Made by a program: the position numbers and the translations under genes
Source of the DNA: an uncultured Roseateles sp.
Lineage (GTDB): Bacteria > Pseudomonadota > Gammaproteobacteria > Burkholderiales > Burkholderiaceae_C
Direction of reading: 5' to 3'
Assembly: GCF_963422335.1 (NCBI RefSeq)
Contig: NZ_OY729424.1
Coordinates: 5,828,001 to 5,892,000, forward strand
DNA length: 64,000 bases
The notes under the pieces: model-generated
Told to the model about the DNA's origin: nothing
Seen by the model: the letters and a program-made list of their open reading frames with translations, nothing else
The model's database searches: none
Part shown: in pieces, positions 53,397-62,034 of the stretch
Numbering within the stretch: position 1 is the first letter of the stretch
How the letters are laid out: every line of letters starts with the position of its first letter

Positions 53397-54503
53397 TCAG
53401 CGTGCCGAATCCAGCGCCAGGCGCAGGGCCGCCACGACCTGGTCTTGCTGGTCGGGTGACAAGTCCGCACTCATAGGCAAACTCATCACCCGCTGCGCCG
53501 CGCGTTCGCTGTGCGGCAGGCTCTGGCCGTTGCCATAGGCCTGGTAGAAAGGCTGCTGGTGCAAGGGCCTGGGGTAGTGGATGGCGGTCGGGATGCCGGC
53601 CTCTTTCAGGCGCTGTTGTACCTGCTCGCGGTGATCGACCGACAGAGTGAACTGCGCCCAGACGCAGTCGCGATCGTCGCGCACGGTCAGGCGCTGCACG
53701 GGCAACTCTGCCAACAATTGCTGGTAGCGCTCGCCAATGGCGAGGCGCTGGGCAATCTCCCAATCGAAGCGTTCCAGCTTGCCGAGCACGACCGCGCATT
53801 GCAGGGTGTCCATGCGACCGCCGACGCCCAGCCGCGTGTGCGTGTAGCGCTGGCTCTGGCCGTGGACGCGGATCTCGCGGCTGGCCTGGGCCAGCGCGTC
53901 GTCGTTGGTGAAGATGGCGCCGCCGTCGCCATAGCAACCCAGCGGCTTGCTGGGGAAGAAGCTGGTGCAGCCAAAGGTGCTGAGGTTGCAGCTCTTGCGC
54001 CCTTTGTAGCTGGAACCAAAGCTTTGCGCGGCGTCTTCGATCACCGCCAGGCCGTGCCTGGCCGCCACCGCGTTGATCTCGTCCATATCCGCCACCTGGC
54101 CGTACAGGCCCACCGGCATGATGGCGCGGGTCCTGGGCGTGATGGCAGCCGCTATCAGGTTCGCATCGATATTGCAGGTGTCAGGCTCGATGTCGACGAA
54201 CACCGGCACGCCGCCCAGCAGCACGATGACTTCCGCGGTGGCCGCAAAAGTGAACGGCGTGGTGATGACCTCGTCGCCGGGCTTGAAGTCCAGCGCCATC
54301 AGCGCGATCAGCAGGGCCTCGGTACCGCTGGCCACGGTGATGCAGTGCTTGGCACCGGTGTAGGCCGCCAGCGCTTCTTCGAGCTCCTTGACCTCGGGGC
54401 CCATGATGTACTGGCCATGGTCGAGCACGCGCTGGATGCGCGCATCGATGCTGGGCTTGAGCGCCGCGTATTGCGCTTTCAGGTCGATGAAGGGCAGGTT
54501 CAA
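53397..54503 (-). CDS. wbpE: UDP-2-acetamido-3-keto-glucuronate aminotransferase (WbpE-like)
   Basis: PLP aminotransferase placing the 3-amino group in UDP-GlcNAc(3N)A. The 368-residue protein has FIDLKAQYAALKP at the N-terminus, GPEVKELEEALAAYTGAKH, EDAAQSFGSSYKG and SFFPSKPLGCYGDGG with the catalytic Lys, all characteristic of WbpE/WlbC. The start codon is TTG: there is no other start near the conserved N-terminus, an AAGGA lies upstream, and the TTG overlaps the wbpD stop by four bases. Confidence 0.92.
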   Translation of the reverse strand: MNLPFIDLKAQYAALKPSIDARIQRVLDHGQYIMGPEVKELEEALAAYTGAKHCITVASGTEALLIALMALDFKPGDEVITTPFTFAATAEVIVLLGGVPVFVDIEPDTCNIDANLIAAAITPRTRAIMPVGLYGQVADMDEINAVAARHGLAVIEDAAQSFGSSYKGRKSCNLSTFGCTSFFPSKPLGCYGDGGAIFTNDDALAQASREIRVHGQSQRYTHTRLGVGGRMDTLQCAVVLGKLERFDWEIAQRLAIGERYQQLLAELPVQRLTVRDDRDCVWAQFTLSVDHREQVQQRLKEAGIPTAIHYPRPLHQQPFYQAYGNGQSLPHSERAAQRVMSLPMSADLSPDQQDQVVAALRLALDSAR

Positions 54504-55093
54504 GACAGGATTCCTTCGAAGGTCAGCGTGCAGACGTCGCCGTCCAGTTGGTAGCGGTCGCCGGTGTGCGGGCAGATCGCCTCGCCCGCGCCGCTGACCG
54601 GCAGTTCCAGCCGTTCGCCGAAGCGGCTCATCCAGCCGATGCGGCGCGCAGGCACACCGACCATCAGTGCAAAGTCGGGCACGTCCTTCTGCACCACCGC
54701 GCCGGCTCCGACAAAGGCATATCGGCCTATCGTGTGGCCGCAGACTATCGTGCAGTTGGCGCCCAAGGTGGCGCCCTGCCGCACCAGCGTGCGCCGGTAT
54801 TCGTTCTTGCGCGCCACCGCGGCACGCGGGTTGTAGACATTGGTGAAGACCATGCTGGGGCCGCAGAACACATCGTCCTCCAGGGTCACCGCGTCATAGA
54901 CCGAGACATTGTTCTGGATGCGCACGTTGTCGCCGATGCTGACGTCATTGCCTACGTAAACACCCTGCCCCAGCGCGCAACGCGCACCTATCTTCGCACC
55001 GGGGCTGACATGGGCGAAGTGCCAGACCTTGGTGCCCTCACCCAGCTGCGCGCCCTCGTCAACGATGGCGCTGTCGTGCTTCCAATACGCCAT
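54500..55093 (-). CDS. wbpD: UDP-2-acetamido-3-amino-glucuronate N-acetyltransferase (WbpD-like)
   Basis: Acetylates the 3-amino group to give the 2,3-diacetamido sugar. The 197-residue protein is a left-handed beta-helix with the WbpD features: DEGAQLGEGTKVWHFAHVSPGAKIG, YVGNDVSIGDNVRIQNNVSVYD, GPSMVFTNVYNPRA and NEYRRTLVRQGATLGANCTI, with the proposed catalytic Asn-rich loop. It lies two bases after wbpB and overlaps wbpE. Confidence 0.93.
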   Translation of the reverse strand: MAYWKHDSAIVDEGAQLGEGTKVWHFAHVSPGAKIGARCALGQGVYVGNDVSIGDNVRIQNNVSVYDAVTLEDDVFCGPSMVFTNVYNPRAAVARKNEYRRTLVRQGATLGANCTIVCGHTIGRYAFVGAGAVVQKDVPDFALMVGVPARRIGWMSRFGERLELPVSGAGEAICPHTGDRYQLDGDVCTLTFEGILS

Positions 55094-55095
55094 GA

Positions 55096-56154
55096 TCAGA
55101 ACACCAGCGGCAGGCCGACGCGCTGGCCGTCGCGGGCGCTGCGGTAGGCGGCGATGAGGATCTCCAGCGAGCGCAGGCCTTCGTAGCCATCGACCTGGGC
55201 GCTGGCCTCGCCGCGCAAGGTCTGTATCACGTTGGCGTAGTACAGCGGGTGGCCGAAACCATAAACGCTGGTGGGTGCGTAGCTGGCATCGAAGACCTCG
55301 GCGTCGCCCTCGCGCTGATCAGCGAACTGCCAGTGCTCGATCTTGTTGACGGCAGTACCGCCGATCTTGACCGTGCCCTTCTCACCCAGGATGGTGATCG
55401 AACCCTCCAGGTTCTGCGGATAGGTCAGCATCGTCACATTGACGGAGCCCAGTCCGCCATGGCGCAGGCGCACGCTCATCACGCCGGTGTCTTCGGCCTC
55501 AATGTCTCGGGCCAGCGTCGCGGTGTAGGCATGGACGCTGTCCACCGGGCCGACCAGCCAGTCGAGCAGATCGACGTAATGGCTGGCCTGGTTCATGAAG
55601 GCGCCGCCGTCCATGTCCCAGCGGCCGCGCCAGTTGGCGTCATCGTAATAGCTTTGCGGGCGGGTCCAGAACACGTTGACGGTGCTCATGTAGATGCGGC
55701 CGAAGCGCCCCTGCTCGATCGCCTGCTTGACGCGCTGCACGGTGCTGTTAAGCCGGTTCTGCTTGACCACGAACAGCTTCACGCCGGCATCGCGGCAGGC
55801 CTGCACCATGGCCATGCCCTCGTCGAACTTGGTCGCCATCGGCTTCTCGCTCAGCACATGGCGGCCGGCGGCGGCCACCTGCATGGCCTGGCGGGGGTGC
55901 ATGCCGCTGGGCGTGGTCAAAATCACCACATCGGCGTCGCTGCCGGCCAGCAGGGCCTCCAGCGAATCAAAACCCGGCACGCCGGTGGCGGCCACCGCGG
56001 CCTGCAGGGCCTCGGCCCGCACATCGCAGACTGCCACCAGCTGGGCCTGGGCCTGGTGCATGCGCAAGGCCTCGAAGTGATTGCGCGAGATGCGGCCGCA
56101 GCCCACCAGCGCAAAGCGGATTGGGCGGTCGGTGATGGGGAAAATGGCGGTCAT
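55096..56154 (-). CDS. wbpB: UDP-2-acetamido-glucuronate 3-dehydrogenase (WbpB-like)
   Basis: Gfo/Idh/MocA NAD-dependent dehydrogenase that makes the 3-keto sugar for WbpE. The 352-residue protein has FALVGCGRISRNHFEAL near residue 14, SEKPMATKFDEG (catalytic EKP) and KQNRLNSTVQ, then SHYVDLLDWLVG. The ATG was chosen for the fit of its N-terminus; the open frame continues upstream into lysS on the other strand and is not credible. First gene of the locus 2 operon, divergent from lysS. Confidence 0.92.
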   Translation of the reverse strand: MTAIFPITDRPIRFALVGCGRISRNHFEALRMHQAQAQLVAVCDVRAEALQAAVAATGVPGFDSLEALLAGSDADVVILTTPSGMHPRQAMQVAAAGRHVLSEKPMATKFDEGMAMVQACRDAGVKLFVVKQNRLNSTVQRVKQAIEQGRFGRIYMSTVNVFWTRPQSYYDDANWRGRWDMDGGAFMNQASHYVDLLDWLVGPVDSVHAYTATLARDIEAEDTGVMSVRLRHGGLGSVNVTMLTYPQNLEGSITILGEKGTVKIGGTAVNKIEHWQFADQREGDAEVFDASYAPTSVYGFGHPLYYANVIQTLRGEASAQVDGYEGLRSLEILIAAYRSARDGQRVGLPLVF

Positions 56155-56195
56155 GCGGCGGCGGGCAGGTGGGGCCGTTTCGGCCTGAAGCGACG

Positions 56196-56229
56196 ATTTT
56201 AGGGCGCCATCCGGCGCACAGCCTAAAAT
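56196..56229. promoter_or_regulatory. Paired divergent -10 elements forming an inverted repeat
   Basis: ATTTTAGG (56196-56203) and CCTAAAAT (56222-56229) are perfect 8-bp inverted copies 18 bases apart. Each reads as TAAAAT on its own strand, a plausible -10 for wbpB on the minus strand and lysS on the plus strand. The lysS leader would be about 15 bases. No good -35 was found for either. Confidence 0.45.
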
Positions 56230-56251
56230 TGCAAGCAAATTCAACGAGTTG

Positions 56252-57763
56252 ATGATGACCAAGCCTACCGATAACCAGCCGCCGACCGACGAAAACCAGC
56301 TCATCACCGAGCGCCGCGAGAAGCTCAGCGCGCTGCGCGAACGCGTGGCCGTGCCCTTCCCCAATGACTTCAAACCCGCCCATCGCGCGCTGGATCTGCA
56401 GCGCCGCTACGGCGATCTCGAGAACGAGACCCTGGAGCCCCAGGCCGTGCAGGTCTCGGTGGCCGGCCGGCTGATGCTCAAGCGGGTGATGGGCAAGGCC
56501 AGCTTCGGCACCCTGCAGGACGCCACCGGCCGCCTGCAGCTGTTCGTCACCAAGGATGCGCTGGGCGAGGAAGGCTATGCCGAGTTCAAGCACCTGGACC
56601 TGGGCGACATCCTGGGCGCCGAGGGGGTGCTGTTCAAGACCAAGACCGGCGAGCTGTCGGTGCGGGTGTCACGCCTGCGCCTGCTGACCAAGAGCCTGCG
56701 GCCGCTGCCCGACAAGTTCCACGGCATGTCCGATCAGGAACAGAAGTACCGCCAGCGCTATGTGGACCTGATCGCCGATGAATCCGCGCGCACCCGCTTC
56801 GTCGCCCGCAGCAAGGCCGTGTCGGCGATCCGCAGCCATATGGTCGAGCACGGTTTCCTGGAAGTGGAAACGCCGATGCTGCACCCGATCCCGGGCGGCG
56901 CCAATGCCAAGCCCTTCATCACCCACCACAATGCGCTGGACCAGGAAATGTTCCTGCGCATCGCGCCCGAGCTCTATCTGAAGCGCCTGATCGTCGGCGG
57001 CTTCGAGCGCGTGTTCGAGATCAACCGCAACTTCCGCAACGAAGGCATCTCGGTCCGGCACAACCCCGAATTCACGATGATGGAGTTCTATGCCGCCTAC
57101 TGGAACCACCATGACGTGATGAACTTCACCGAAGAGGTGCTGCGCCACGCCGCCCGCGTGGCCACCGGTTCGGCCGCCATCACCTATGCCGGCAAGCCCG
57201 TGGATCTGGACAAGCCCTTCACGCGACTGTCGGTGCGCGACTCGCTGGTCGTCCATGCCGGCCTGACGGTCGAGCAGGCCGAGGATGCCGACCTGCTGCG
57301 TGCCAAGCTGAAAGAGCTTGGCGAAGAGGCACCCAAGCACTGGAAGCTGCCCGAGCTGCAATTCGGCATGTTCGAAGCGGTCGTGGAAGAGAAGCTCTGG
57401 CAGCCGACCTTCATCATCGACTACCCGGTCGAGGTGTCACCGCTGGCCCGCGCCTCGGATGCCAACCCGGCCATCACCGAGCGCTTCGAGCTGTTCATCA
57501 CCGGCCGCGAGTACGCCAACGGCTTCTCGGAGCTGAACGATGCCGAAGACCAGGCCGCCCGCTTCCAGGCCCAGATGGCCAACAAGGAGGCCGGCGACGA
57601 GGAGGCGATGTACTACGACGCCGACTTCATCCGCGCCCTCGAATACGGCATGCCCCCGACCGGCGGCTGCGGCATCGGCATCGACCGGCTGATGATGCTG
57701 ATCACCGATTCGCCGAGCATCCGGGACGTGATCCTGTTCCCGGCACTGCGCAGGGAAGTCTGA
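56252..57763 (+). CDS. lysS: Lysyl-tRNA synthetase, class II
   Basis: Charges tRNA-Lys. The 503-residue protein has the OB-fold anticodon domain (VAGRLMLKRVMGKASFGTLQD), motif 1 region (GFLEVETPMLHPIPGGANAKPF), motif 2 (FRNEGISVRHNPEFTMMEFYAAY-type, about residues 255-280) and motif 3 (GCGIGIDRLMML near the C-terminus). Length is normal. ATG was taken as the start (two adjacent ATG codons; a TTG just before). It is an island of core metabolism between two minus-strand polysaccharide operons, a position suggesting the operons were placed beside it. Confidence 0.97.
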   Translation: MMTKPTDNQPPTDENQLITERREKLSALRERVAVPFPNDFKPAHRALDLQRRYGDLENETLEPQAVQVSVAGRLMLKRVMGKASFGTLQDATGRLQLFVTKDALGEEGYAEFKHLDLGDILGAEGVLFKTKTGELSVRVSRLRLLTKSLRPLPDKFHGMSDQEQKYRQRYVDLIADESARTRFVARSKAVSAIRSHMVEHGFLEVETPMLHPIPGGANAKPFITHHNALDQEMFLRIAPELYLKRLIVGGFERVFEINRNFRNEGISVRHNPEFTMMEFYAAYWNHHDVMNFTEEVLRHAARVATGSAAITYAGKPVDLDKPFTRLSVRDSLVVHAGLTVEQAEDADLLRAKLKELGEEAPKHWKLPELQFGMFEAVVEEKLWQPTFIIDYPVEVSPLARASDANPAITERFELFITGREYANGFSELNDAEDQAARFQAQMANKEAGDEEAMYYDADFIRALEYGMPPTGGCGIGIDRLMMLITDSPSIRDVILFPALRREV

Positions 57764-57768
57764 GACAA

Positions 57769-57787
57769 CGGCAGGCACTGCCTGCCG
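57769..57787. terminator. Hairpin between convergent lysS and FkbM genes
   Basis: CGGCAGGC, loop ACT, GCCTGCCG: an 8-bp GC-rich stem in the 27-base gap between two convergent genes. There is no T-run, so efficiency is uncertain, but position and symmetry suit a bidirectional terminator. Confidence 0.55.
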
Positions 57788-57790
57788 CAG

Positions 57791-58900
57791 TCAGCGATCG
57801 AAGCTGGCGTGGACCACCAGCATCATCGACATGTAGTTGCGTTGCCGGATGCGGATGTTGACGTCAGGATGGATGTCTTTCAGCAGGCGCGGGAGACGGA
57901 AAAAATCCTCCTTGACGTGCAGCTTGGCCACCAGACTGGGCCGCAGTGCACGCAGGCAGTCGCGGGCGCCTGCAACCGCGAGGGACTCTGCGCCGTTGAT
58001 ATCCATCTTGATCAAGGTCGGCTCGAAGCCGGTTCTAGCCACGATGCGGTCGATGGTGTCCACCTCGATGCTGTGCTCGCCGGTTTCCACGATGCGGTTG
58101 TCGATGTTTTCGTCGCGCACAGCCATGGGCAGGCTGGCGGCCGTGTCCCATGCCCCGCAAGCGAGGGCGCGTACCCGGCCGGCACCGGCATCGACTTCGG
58201 CGATTGCCTGCTGCAGCAGGGCGAAACTATCGGCAAATGGCTCCAGCGACAAAATACCCCGGTAGCGACCCAAGGTGATGCGGTGGAAGTCGCGCACAGA
58301 GTCGCCATCGAAGCCCCCGACGTCCAGCAAACTCTCGTCCGGCGTCGGCTGAAACTCGGTCTGCCAAAAATACAGGTGGTCCGGCCGCACGACCGGCAGC
58401 AGGTGCCGAACATCGAAATTGATCTTGGCATTGATGGCGGCGACAAAAGTCTCGCGCGACAAATCGTCCGCGAGCGTGCCGTAAGCCTCGGTGAATTCGC
58501 TCTGGTGGGCCTCGATGAAGTTCATGCCCATGAAGGGCTGCGGGATATTCAGAAAGTCGGGGACATCCACAACCAGGGCATCCTCGATACCAAGCCTGGC
58601 CAGGCGATGCCGGGCGGCTTCGTGATGCGTGATGCCGATCACGTGCGCCGAACCACCTAACAACCGTCCGCTGTCCTCAATCGCAAGCAGGGGCAAGCCA
58701 TGGGCATGGTCTGTCGTCCTGTAGGCAGCATCAACGGCACAAGCGCGGACTGCAATGCCCAAGCCGCGCAAGTACTTGATCACCACATAGGCATAGACAC
58801 CTGCGCCGTAAACGACCACGGGGCGCGACGACGCCTTCAGAGCGTCCAATGCCGCCAGTTGCGGACCGGGTGCATGCACCAACTGGTCGAGGAATGACAT
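57791..58900 (-). CDS. FkbM-family methyltransferase with N-terminal nucleotide-binding-like domain
   Basis: A 369-residue protein. The C-terminal 170 residues are an FkbM methyltransferase: LLDVGGFDGDSVRDFH (SAM motif I), LSLEPFADSFALL, EVDTIDRIVA and LIKMDINGAESLAVAGA (FkbM motif, K-x-D-x-x-G-x-E). The N-terminal part begins PVVVYGAGVYAYVVIKYL, a Rossmann-like GAG motif as in PglD N-domains. Such enzymes O-methylate sugars. It is last in the right-edge operon, 12 bases after the formyltransferase gene. Confidence 0.83.
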   Translation of the reverse strand: MSFLDQLVHAPGPQLAALDALKASSRPVVVYGAGVYAYVVIKYLRGLGIAVRACAVDAAYRTTDHAHGLPLLAIEDSGRLLGGSAHVIGITHHEAARHRLARLGIEDALVVDVPDFLNIPQPFMGMNFIEAHQSEFTEAYGTLADDLSRETFVAAINAKINFDVRHLLPVVRPDHLYFWQTEFQPTPDESLLDVGGFDGDSVRDFHRITLGRYRGILSLEPFADSFALLQQAIAEVDAGAGRVRALACGAWDTAASLPMAVRDENIDNRIVETGEHSIEVDTIDRIVARTGFEPTLIKMDINGAESLAVAGARDCLRALRPSLVAKLHVKEDFFRLPRLLKDIHPDVNIRIRQRNYMSMMLVVHASFDR

Positions 58901-58912
58901 GTCTTGTTTCGG

Positions 58913-59800
58913 CTAGATGCGCTTGGACAGCGGGCGCAAGGGCAAAGGGGGAAATCTGGGCGTCGGATTGCGGCGGAACACGAATCGCCGGAAAGCTGCC
59001 TCACACCGCAGCAGTTCACCATCGACAGTCAGTTCCAGCCGATTGACCTCTGGTGTGGTCTCAGTGGCCAGTAGTTCCACAACATAGTGCCGCTGGCTGC
59101 CGTGCCACAACAAGGCACCGTTGTAGGGACGTTGGCTTCTGATCTTTCGATCCATCACCTCGGGGCTGTCCCGGTGAAGATCGATGGTGAAGTCGGCCTC
59201 TGTCACCCAAGGCCGATATCGGCCGCCCAAAAGCTGCTGGGAAGGACGCGCACCGCGCAAATGTGCACTCAGGCTGCCCAGCAGTCGAGGCAGATGCCGC
59301 TCCATGCGAGCGCAAACGGACTTCGGGTCATCCTGTGCCGTCAACTCCACGGGGACCGCATCGATCAGCCATCCAGCATCGACCTTGTCGTCGATTCGGT
59401 GCAGCGAGATGGCCGATTGCGATGCCCCGTCCAGGATGGGCCAGATGTCGGGCGTCGGGCCTCTGTTGCTCATCATGTCGCCACGATGGACGTTGTAGAA
59501 GGCGTAGCTCAACGCAAGATCGGCGGGCACCAGCATATCCAGCTGATAGATAAAGAACGGCCTGGTCAAGGGCTGCCGTTCGATGGCCTGCCGGAGTTCG
59601 GCCGTGCCGTCAAAGACGACCAACGGAATGCCCGCACCCTGCGCTATCTCCGTCAAGCCCGGAGTGACGCGGCTACGCAGGCAAAACGCCTCGACAACCG
59701 CGAAGTCCGGGCTTTTCAGCAGTTGATCCAAGCCCGCGGAGGAGGAACCGATGAAGACGATCTCATGGCGCCCACCGTGCGTCTGATGCTGGGCTGTCAT
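58913..59800 (-). CDS. Formyltransferase-family protein (candidate sugar N-formyltransferase)
   Basis: The 295-residue protein carries the N10-formyl-tetrahydrofolate transferase core: YNVHRGDMMSNRGPTPDIWPILDG at about residues 122-145 (catalytic Asn and His in N-x-H) and SLHRIDDKVDAGWLI (His and the catalytic Asp, D-x-G). This is the layout of sugar-nucleotide N-formyltransferases such as WlaRD and VioF, not of methionyl-tRNA formyltransferase. It would formylate an amino sugar nucleotide; the 4-amino sugar expected from the PglF/PglE-like pair is one candidate. It overlaps the upstream gene by four bases. Confidence 0.78.
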   Translation of the reverse strand: MTAQHQTHGGRHEIVFIGSSSAGLDQLLKSPDFAVVEAFCLRSRVTPGLTEIAQGAGIPLVVFDGTAELRQAIERQPLTRPFFIYQLDMLVPADLALSYAFYNVHRGDMMSNRGPTPDIWPILDGASQSAISLHRIDDKVDAGWLIDAVPVELTAQDDPKSVCARMERHLPRLLGSLSAHLRGARPSQQLLGGRYRPWVTEADFTIDLHRDSPEVMDRKIRSQRPYNGALLWHGSQRHYVVELLATETTPEVNRLELTVDGELLRCEAAFRRFVFRRNPTPRFPPLPLRPLSKRI

Positions 59801-60756
59801 GGGCCGAGCAACTCAGCGATACCGAACCCTTCGCGACCGAAATGGTTGCCGCAGTAAAACAAATAGCGCCGGTCATCAAAGCTGCCGATCTGCGGATAGC
59901 ACATCATCTCGGAATCCCACTCGCCGACAGATGGATCAATGAGCAAGTCCTGGTCCTGGCGCTCCCAGTGCAGCAGATCGCCGGAGGTCGCCAGCCCCAA
60001 TCGATAGGCGCCGCTGGCTTGGCCGCGGAAATTGGTGCCGTGCCGGTAGGCATACACCGCCTTCCAGATCGCGCCATCCCGGAACAGCGCGAACGACACC
60101 TGACATTCGTCTTCCGACTTTGGCTGGAGAATCGGCAAGCCATCGCGTCGCCAGTGGATGCCGTCGTCGGACTCGGCATGGGCAATCTGGTACAGCGGCA
60201 CCTGCTTGTCGCCATCCATCTGCCAGCCTTTGCCGCTCAGATACCACATATGCCAAAGCCCGCCAGCCCGCTTGACGATTGGGCCCGAGGCCAGATAGGG
60301 CTCGGATGGGGTCGGTGACAGGATCGGGCCCTCGCCGATCTTCTGAAAAGTCTTACCACCGTCGCGGCTGATCGCCAGGCCGATCGACATGGTGTAGGGA
60401 ATGGAGCGCATGCGCGTCCAGCCGGTGTAGTAACAGAAGATGTCCGCGCCTACACGGACCAGGCTGCTTGGTGTGATGCCAAACTCGTCGAAGGTTCCGG
60501 TTCGGCCGAGAGGAAGAATGGGCTCCGCCGCGACGGCGGTAACGCGGCTCAGATCCTCACGATCCAGGTCGACATAGCCAGGATAGGAAATCTGCATCCC
60601 ATTGGCATCACGAACGCCTCGACTGGTGATGAACACGCGGATGGTGCGCTCATCCAGTTCGAATGGCACGGGGCATTGCGCGTACTCCTGCATCCAGCTG
60701 TGTGGGCGCGCCACCGAGGGATCGAAAACCTTGCCTATTCTGCGCAGTCGGTACAT
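59797..60756 (-). CDS. Glycosidase-like beta-propeller protein without signal peptide
   Basis: A 319-residue protein built of repeated motifs of the five-bladed propeller glycosidases (GH43/GH32/GH130 clans): SYPGYVDLD, ITPSSLVRVG, IGLAISRDGGKTFQK, SGPIVKRAGGLWHMWYLSG, AHAESDDGIHWRRDG and LGLATSGDLLHWER, ending CYPQIGSFDDRRYLFYCG. No signal peptide is seen, so it should stay in the cytoplasm beside sugar-nucleotide enzymes. Homologues are common next to formyltransferases in O-antigen loci, but I know no proven activity for this type. It could process a sugar-1-phosphate or be a binding protein. Confidence 0.75.
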   Translation of the reverse strand: MYRLRRIGKVFDPSVARPHSWMQEYAQCPVPFELDERTIRVFITSRGVRDANGMQISYPGYVDLDREDLSRVTAVAAEPILPLGRTGTFDEFGITPSSLVRVGADIFCYYTGWTRMRSIPYTMSIGLAISRDGGKTFQKIGEGPILSPTPSEPYLASGPIVKRAGGLWHMWYLSGKGWQMDGDKQVPLYQIAHAESDDGIHWRRDGLPILQPKSEDECQVSFALFRDGAIWKAVYAYRHGTNFRGQASGAYRLGLATSGDLLHWERQDQDLLIDPSVGEWDSEMMCYPQIGSFDDRRYLFYCGNHFGREGFGIAELLGP

Positions 60757-60844
60757 GGAACTCTTTCTCTGAACTCGTCGGTCGATACATGAGGCGGCGC
60801 AACGGCATGCGCCATGGGCCGAGCCATATCAGTCCATACGCGCA

Positions 60845-61984
60845 TCAGAGCAGATCGGGGCGGTCGTGAAAATGGACGAACAGCGCCTTGTCCTGCACAA
60901 AGGTACGCGAGATCTGACCCTGGTTGCGCCGCAACACCTCGTCTCCCAGGCGCCGCGGTCCGTCGCCATGCGCCCAGACATAGTCATCGAAGATAACCCA
61001 GGCCCCCGCCTTCAGTTGTTGCCCCCAGCGGGACCAGTCATCCCTGACCGCGGCGTAGTCATGATTGCCATCGATGTGAAGCACGGCAATTTCGCCGGAA
61101 AAATGAGCCGGTTTGAACGGCGGATAGTGGATTGACCGTCGCGCCAAATACTGCTCATGAGCCAGGCGTGACGGCAGGCGCAGATGAGCAAAATCGGTGT
61201 CTCCCAGCGCGTACATACGCGAGGCAAAGCCGCGGGCCAAGCGCTCATAGTCCCATTGACCGATCAGGTCGTCGCGGACGGCGGCGGGAGAATCGGCTTG
61301 AACCGCCTCGCCTGGCGCCCAGGGATCTACTGTCAGCACGGGCCCGACGCCGAACCGCCGAGCCAGGAGCCGCAAGGCCACCGCGCTGCGCCCCATCAGT
61401 GCACCAATCTCGACTACATCTCCGGGCACGGCCGTGGCCATGATGCCGGCCAATGCGGCGATCTTCTCCGCACCCGATTCGCCATAGGTGCCCATTGCCG
61501 CCTCGACCACGGCGCGAAGCTCCAAGTCATCCACCCCCGCAGCGCCCGCCGACGCGAAGCGCTCCACCTTGCGCAACTCGGCGCTCAGCGACTCCATCTC
61601 GCCCAGCAAGCGCACCTGGCGCTCGATAGGCGCCTCGTTCACCAGCACGGCTTCCATCGGCGACGTGGACAGGAATCGCTTCAGGAACGCATGTACCGAG
61701 GGCACCGGCGCAAAAATAGCGTTGATCCTTCTGGCCTCGACCAAGGCCCTGAAGGCGGATGCGAACTCAGGGTCATGCACGGTGGGCAACACTGCCCAGT
61801 GATGGGCTGCGTCAGCAGGTGCGCCCACTGGTGGCTCGGTCATGGAGCCGGCAAATACAAAGGGACGACCTTCAGCGCGGGCCGTCCTGGCCTGCTCCCA
61901 AGCATCGGCGGTAACTGCGGGAAATATCAGCAATGCATTCATGAAATGCTTATTCAACAGGGCTGGAAAGTTGTGGTCCGGCAT
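60845..61984 (-). CDS. Class I SAM methyltransferase with N-terminal extra domain
   Basis: A 379-residue protein. The C-terminal half is a methyltransferase of the Methyltransf_24 type: DVVEIGALMGRSAVALRLLA (SAM motif I), VLTVDPWAPGEA, IAVLHIDGNHDYAAVRDDW and GAWVIFDDYVW, in which the DGNHDY and DD motifs bind a metal in related O-methyltransferases. The N-terminal 150 residues have no recognisable motif but resemble the Rossmann-like start of ATP-grasp proteins (NALLIFPAV). Two ATG starts are possible, 61984 (GAGG upstream) and 61942 (matches the first hydrophobic strand); I list the longer. Confidence 0.76.
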   Translation of the reverse strand: MPDHNFPALLNKHFMNALLIFPAVTADAWEQARTARAEGRPFVFAGSMTEPPVGAPADAAHHWAVLPTVHDPEFASAFRALVEARRINAIFAPVPSVHAFLKRFLSTSPMEAVLVNEAPIERQVRLLGEMESLSAELRKVERFASAGAAGVDDLELRAVVEAAMGTYGESGAEKIAALAGIMATAVPGDVVEIGALMGRSAVALRLLARRFGVGPVLTVDPWAPGEAVQADSPAAVRDDLIGQWDYERLARGFASRMYALGDTDFAHLRLPSRLAHEQYLARRSIHYPPFKPAHFSGEIAVLHIDGNHDYAAVRDDWSRWGQQLKAGAWVIFDDYVWAHGDGPRRLGDEVLRRNQGQISRTFVQDKALFVHFHDRPDLL

Positions 61985-62034
61985 CCGCCCTCAAGGACGG
62001 AACAATCAATATCGTGCAGAGCCGGCTCCTGCAT

